From the NCBI GenBank assembly GCA_039934875.1, contig JBDTLH010000072.1, positions 1 through 16,348 of the forward strand: a stretch of 16,348 nucleotides of DNA, given 5' to 3'. Made by a program: the position numbers and the translations under genes. The notes under the pieces were generated by a model, which made no database searches, had not been told where the DNA came from, and saw nothing but the letters and a program-made list of their open reading frames with translations. Source of the stretch: JBDTLH01 sp039934875. GTDB lineage: Bacteria > Acidobacteriota > Terriglobia > Terriglobales > Acidobacteriaceae. This document shows positions 13,836 through 16,348 of the stretch, piece after piece (position 1 is the stretch's first letter; each line of letters begins with the position of its first letter).

Positions 13836-14591
13836 TTACGTCAGCTTGATCCAGGTCGCCCTGGCTATGGCGCAAGCCACTCCCCGCCCGTTGAAGAGGG
13901 CGGCGGCGGCATGGCATTTACGACCTTCATTGCCCAGCGACCAGCTCATCAGCACACACTCTTCGCCCTGATGTAAATCAGCTAACAATTTGACCGCCAA
14001 TCTTCCGGTGACGAGTTTGCCTTCATAGGGAAAGCCTGCCGCGAAACCGGTGGGGCAGTCCATCGCGGCCCAGATGAACTCGGGGCGCACCGTGCCGTTC
14101 TCGTCGTCATCCGCGAACTCGCGCGCCGGGACCCACGATGCGGCGTAGAGATTTGTGAACCCATCCTGTGCCTCTACCGGCCCGGGAAATACTCGCAGCC
14201 CGTCGTGCTCCGCGCGCTCCGGCCCGCAGACAAAGCACGTGGGAAACGGATGATCCTGATAGGCGGGTGAGGCTTTGACTGCGGCCTGGGCCTCCGGAAA
14301 CGTCACGACTCGCGGCAGAGCAAAGCTATAGTCTACCGCCGCCGCTTCGATCACCGCCGCTGTTCCATCCAGCAGTTTCGCTCTATGGTCGCTGATCTCC
14401 ACTTGCAGCGCGCGTTCCAGCGGAATCGGTTTGCGGATCGTACATTCCACCGCGGCAGCATCCGAGAGAAATTGCGCCAGCAGCCCACAGGTGTATCCGC
14501 CATTGCCGGTGGTCGGCGGGCCGCAGAAACGTTTCGCAACCGCAATAGGTCGAGGGGGGGCGATCTTCGCTTCTAATTGGGAGTGCATCAT
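13836..14591 (-). CDS. Hot-dog-fold protein, probable acyl-thioesterase-like
   Basis: The 251-residue product has no signal peptide. Recognisable segments are RFCGPPTTGNGGYTCGLLA (21-39), the first helix and strand of a hot-dog unit, and RKPIPLERALQVE with LLDGTAAVIEAAA, its strands. Then come PTCFVCGPER (117-126, Cys119-x-x-Cys122), RPEFIWAAMDCPTGFA and VTGRLAVKLLADLHQGEECV, giving a second hot-dog unit. The two halves suggest a fused double hot-dog. Cytosolic acyl-CoA or acyl-ACP hydrolysis is the family expectation; the substrate is unknown, and the sequence does not show whether the central Cys pair binds metal. Two adjacent ATGs (14591, 14588) could both start it, and no strong ribosome binding site separates them. 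It ends 20 nt before the LeuA-like gene, so the pair is likely one transcript. Confidence 0.78.
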   Translation of the reverse strand: MMHSQLEAKIAPPRPIAVAKRFCGPPTTGNGGYTCGLLAQFLSDAAAVECTIRKPIPLERALQVEISDHRAKLLDGTAAVIEAAAVDYSFALPRVVTFPEAQAAVKASPAYQDHPFPTCFVCGPERAEHDGLRVFPGPVEAQDGFTNLYAASWVPAREFADDDENGTVRPEFIWAAMDCPTGFAAGFPYEGKLVTGRLAVKLLADLHQGEECVLMSWSLGNEGRKCHAAAALFNGRGVACAIARATWIKLT

Positions 14592-14624
14592 TTCCAGAAT
14601 ATCAGGTGGGTGGCGGGAGTTTAG

Positions 14625-14675
14625 AGTTCACGTGAACTGTGAACTGTGAACTGTAAACCGTAAACGTCAAACTGT
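14625..14675. repeat. Palindrome plus 7-bp tandem array at the truA 3' end
   Basis: AGTTCACGTGAACT (14625-14638) is a perfect 14-bp palindrome. From 14632 come six heptamers: GTGAACT three times, then GTAAACC, GTAAACG and TCAAACT, with GT left over. The last unit includes the truA stop codon (14667-14669). The array fills most of the 75-nt gap between truA and the hot-dog gene. Confidence 0.8.
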
Positions 14676-15425
14676 CTCCGAGTATTTCACCGACACCAGC
14701 GCGAGCCCCTGCGGCGGCGCGGTGGGGCCTGCCAGAGAGCGGTCTCTGGCGGATAGGATTTCAATGAGGCGCGCGCGACTAATCGTTCCTTTGCCCACGA
14801 GTATGAACGAACCCACCAGGTTGCGGACCATGTGATGGAGGAATCCCGCGCCGCTGATTTCGTAGATGAGCTCATCGCCTTCGCGCCTCCATGCCGAGGA
14901 AAACACAGTGCGCACTCGCGACCTCTCGTGGCTTCCTTTCTCCGGATCGGCGGCGGCGAAGCTGGTGAAATCGTGCTCGCCGATAATTGCGGAAGCCGCC
15001 GCGGCCATAGCCGCTTCATCCAGCGGATAGGGATAGTGCCAAACATATCGCGCGAGAAACGGCGAGGTGATCTGCGCGCGCGAGATGCGATAGCGATAAG
15101 TCTTTGCGGCCGCCGACTTGCGCGCGTGAAAATCCGCCGCAGCTTCTTCTACATGCATAATTCGAATCGTCGCAGGCAGGGTATTGTTCAGCGCAAAGCG
15201 GAAGTTGTCCAGCGGAACAGGAGCGGCGATGGCGAAGCTCGCGACCTGCGCCAGCGCATGAACGCCGGCGTCAGTGCGGCCGGAGCCCTGGGGCAGCACA
15301 CGCTCGCCGCAGACCCGCTCGACGGCGGCGGCGATTTCACCTTGTATCGACGCACGTCCCGGTTGGATCTGCCAGCCGCAAGACTCGGTCCCGTCATAAG
15401 AGATAGTTATTTTCAAGTTACGCAT
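14667..15425 (-). CDS. truA: tRNA pseudouridine synthase A (positions 38-40)
   Basis: The 252-residue protein is full length for TruA, which converts uridines 38, 39 and 40 in the anticodon stem-loop of many tRNAs to pseudouridine. The N-terminus has the family strand MRNLKITISYDGTES followed by GWQIQPG. The catalytic Asp52 lies in GSGRTDAGVHA. Conserved later blocks include NNTLPATIRI, FHARKSAAAKTYRYRI, FTSFAA and HHMVRNLVGSFILVG. The start is ATG at 15425, without a strong Shine-Dalgarno sequence. It heads the minus-strand series leading to the hot-dog and LeuA-like genes and is divergent from the TolC gene. Its last two codons and stop overlap a heptamer repeat. The 280-codon open frame across it on the plus strand is a shadow. 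Confidence 0.97.
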   Translation of the reverse strand: MRNLKITISYDGTESCGWQIQPGRASIQGEIAAAVERVCGERVLPQGSGRTDAGVHALAQVASFAIAAPVPLDNFRFALNNTLPATIRIMHVEEAAADFHARKSAAAKTYRYRISRAQITSPFLARYVWHYPYPLDEAAMAAAASAIIGEHDFTSFAAADPEKGSHERSRVRTVFSSAWRREGDELIYEISGAGFLHHMVRNLVGSFILVGKGTISRARLIEILSARDRSLAGPTAPPQGLALVSVKYSETV

Positions 15426-15563
15426 GTAAGTGCATTTCGCGCGAAGGCGGCTGCTGACATTTATACTGCTTCATTCCACGAGGTTGCTGAACTCTTGAGC
15501 GGGGGGAACTTTCTTCCGCATGAGACCGTATCAATCAATCTACGGAAGACCAGCTTGCGTTGG

Positions 15564-15592
15564 TTGACGAACTGTTCGCCCCGCCGTCTTAG
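15564..15592 (+). promoter_or_regulatory. Weak candidate promoter of the TolC-family gene
   Basis: TTGACG (15564-15569, five of six to consensus) is followed after 17 nt by TCTTAG (15587-15592, three of six). It lies 31 nt before the start codon in the truA/TolC divergent gap (15426-15622), which holds no other feature I can support. Confidence 0.25.
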
Positions 15593-15622
15593 GTGGATTG
15601 AATCATATGCCGGAGAAGCAAA

Positions 15623-16348
15623 ATGCTTGAGAACCGCACGCCACATTGCATCGGGACCGGAATCGGGATCGTGATTGTGGCTGGACTATTGTTGGCACCC
15701 ACCATCGCCGCGGCCCAACAGCAGGCGTCACAACCAGCGACGCAAATCGCCACCCCGCAAGAAGTGCAAACCACCACGACAAACCAGTTGCCCAATGCTC
15801 CCATTTCAGCTCCGCTGAAACCGTTTGAGATGCCGGATTTCAGCCATCGTCCGAGCCAATTCCCGGATGTCTTGGTGCCCTACGAGGCGACCAAGGTGCC
15901 GAATCCGACGTTTGATAACTCTCCGCTGATAGAACAGCTCATAAAGAGCGGCACGCTTCATCTTTCTCTCTCCGATGCGATTGCGCTGGCGCTCGAGAAC
16001 AATCTCGATATCGCAATTGCGCGCTACAACTATCCGATCGCCGACACGGATATTCTTCGCGCCAAGAGTGGCGCGAACCAACTGTTGGGCGTCAACACCG
16101 GACTGGTGCAGGGAACGCCCGGCGGAGGCGGTACCGGCAGCCTCGGCTCCGCGGGCAGCGGCGCGGGCGGTACTACGGGTGGAGCAGGCGGCGTCGGGTC
16201 CGGCACCGCCGGACTGGTGCAATCCACCATCGGCGCGGGGCCGCTGGTGCCGCAGTTTGATCCGTTCGTGACCGGGACGTTTCAGTATGACGATGCGACC
16301 AATCCGCGCACCAGCCAGTTTTCTCCCACGACGGTAACCCATACCACC
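15623..16348 (+). CDS. TolC-family outer-membrane efflux protein, N-terminal part cut by window edge
   Basis: The frame opens at ATG 15623 (GGAG at 15612-15615, 7 nt upstream; in-frame stop at 15599) and stays open for 242 codons to the edge. Residues 1-31 form a signal peptide (IGIVIVAGLLLAPTIAA). A Gln/Thr/Pro-rich stretch reaches about residue 65. Then comes LHLSLSDAIALALENNLDIA (112-131), the hallmark first helix of TolC/OEP proteins, and ARYNYPIADTDILRAKSG. A glycine/serine/threonine-rich insert (about 164-206, GTPGGGG to IGAGP) sits in the first part of the hairpin domain, before DPFVTGTFQYDDA, the first membrane strand region. TolC trimers form the exit duct for tripartite efflux or type I secretion; the partner pump is not in the window. 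The insert matches TolC proteins I associate with Acidobacteriota, where it is recurrent. Confidence 0.9.
   Translation, partial: MLENRTPHCIGTGIGIVIVAGLLLAPTIAAAQQQASQPATQIATPQEVQTTTTNQLPNAPISAPLKPFEMPDFSHRPSQFPDVLVPYEATKVPNPTFDNSPLIEQLIKSGTLHLSLSDAIALALENNLDIAIARYNYPIADTDILRAKSGANQLLGVNTGLVQGTPGGGGTGSLGSAGSGAGGTTGGAGGVGSGTAGLVQSTIGAGPLVPQFDPFVTGTFQYDDATNPRTSQFSPTTVTHTT

Noticed and set aside
14632..14675. Heptamer array as a CRISPR-like locus
   Set aside because: The units are 7 bp and contiguous, without spacers; no cas gene is present.
14832..15674. A 280-codon plus-strand open frame across truA and the TolC gap
   Set aside because: It overlaps the full TruA coding sequence and the TolC start, and its translation has no recognisable motif.

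Overview
This 16.3 kb window is a moderately GC-rich, gene-dense stretch of bacterial chromosome. The gene set points to an Acidobacteriota (Terriglobia-like) genome. It includes a large secreted BNR/VPS10-like propeller, a YVTN lipoprotein, an S9C peptidase, a beta-lactamase-fold hydrolase with a DUF3471-like tail, a TolC protein with a glycine-rich insert, and intergenic hairpin and short tandem repeats. That assignment is an inference from gene style; there is no rRNA or other taxonomic marker here.

Layout. A metallophosphoesterase is cut by the left edge (minus strand, 1-532). Facing away from it is the end-joining protein Ku (758-1636, +), then a YVTN beta-propeller lipoprotein (1880-3070, +) and an 1165-residue secreted Asp-box propeller protein with a TTG start (3248-6745, +). 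Converging on the last is an exported S9C-type serine peptidase (6763-8832, -). Back to back with the peptidase is a 65-residue CopG-antitoxin-like ORF (8903-9100, +). An 860-bp gene-poor region follows (9101-9960), holding several hairpin repeats and a decayed heparinase II/III-like fragment. A secreted serine hydrolase (9961-11493, +) then converges on a minus-strand set read in the order truA, hot-dog protein, LeuA/HMGL-like metal lyase, aldo/keto reductase (15425 down to 11508). A TolC-family gene starts at 15623 (+) and runs off the right edge.

How the genes relate. Six intact or edge-cut genes have export signals, so the left and middle parts look like an envelope and secreted-protein neighbourhood, probably concerned with breaking down external peptides or polymers. 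The hot-dog protein and the LeuA/HMGL-like enzyme are 20 nt apart and are probably co-transcribed, with truA upstream and the aldo/keto reductase downstream as possible further members. The substrates of the LeuA-like enzyme and the reductase cannot be read from the sequence.

The non-coding structure is the least ordinary part. There are two copies of a long imperfect inverted repeat of the GCTGCTGGC type (before ku and before the VPS10-like gene). An inverted pair of CACAAAGG/CACGAAGG tandem arrays lies between ku and the YVTN gene. Two related CCCCGACT hairpins bracket the heparinase remnant, and there is a terminator-like hairpin with no obvious gene. A heptamer array overlaps the 3' end of truA. 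I found no CRISPR array, tRNA, rRNA, transposase or phage gene, and no convincing new defence or mobile system.
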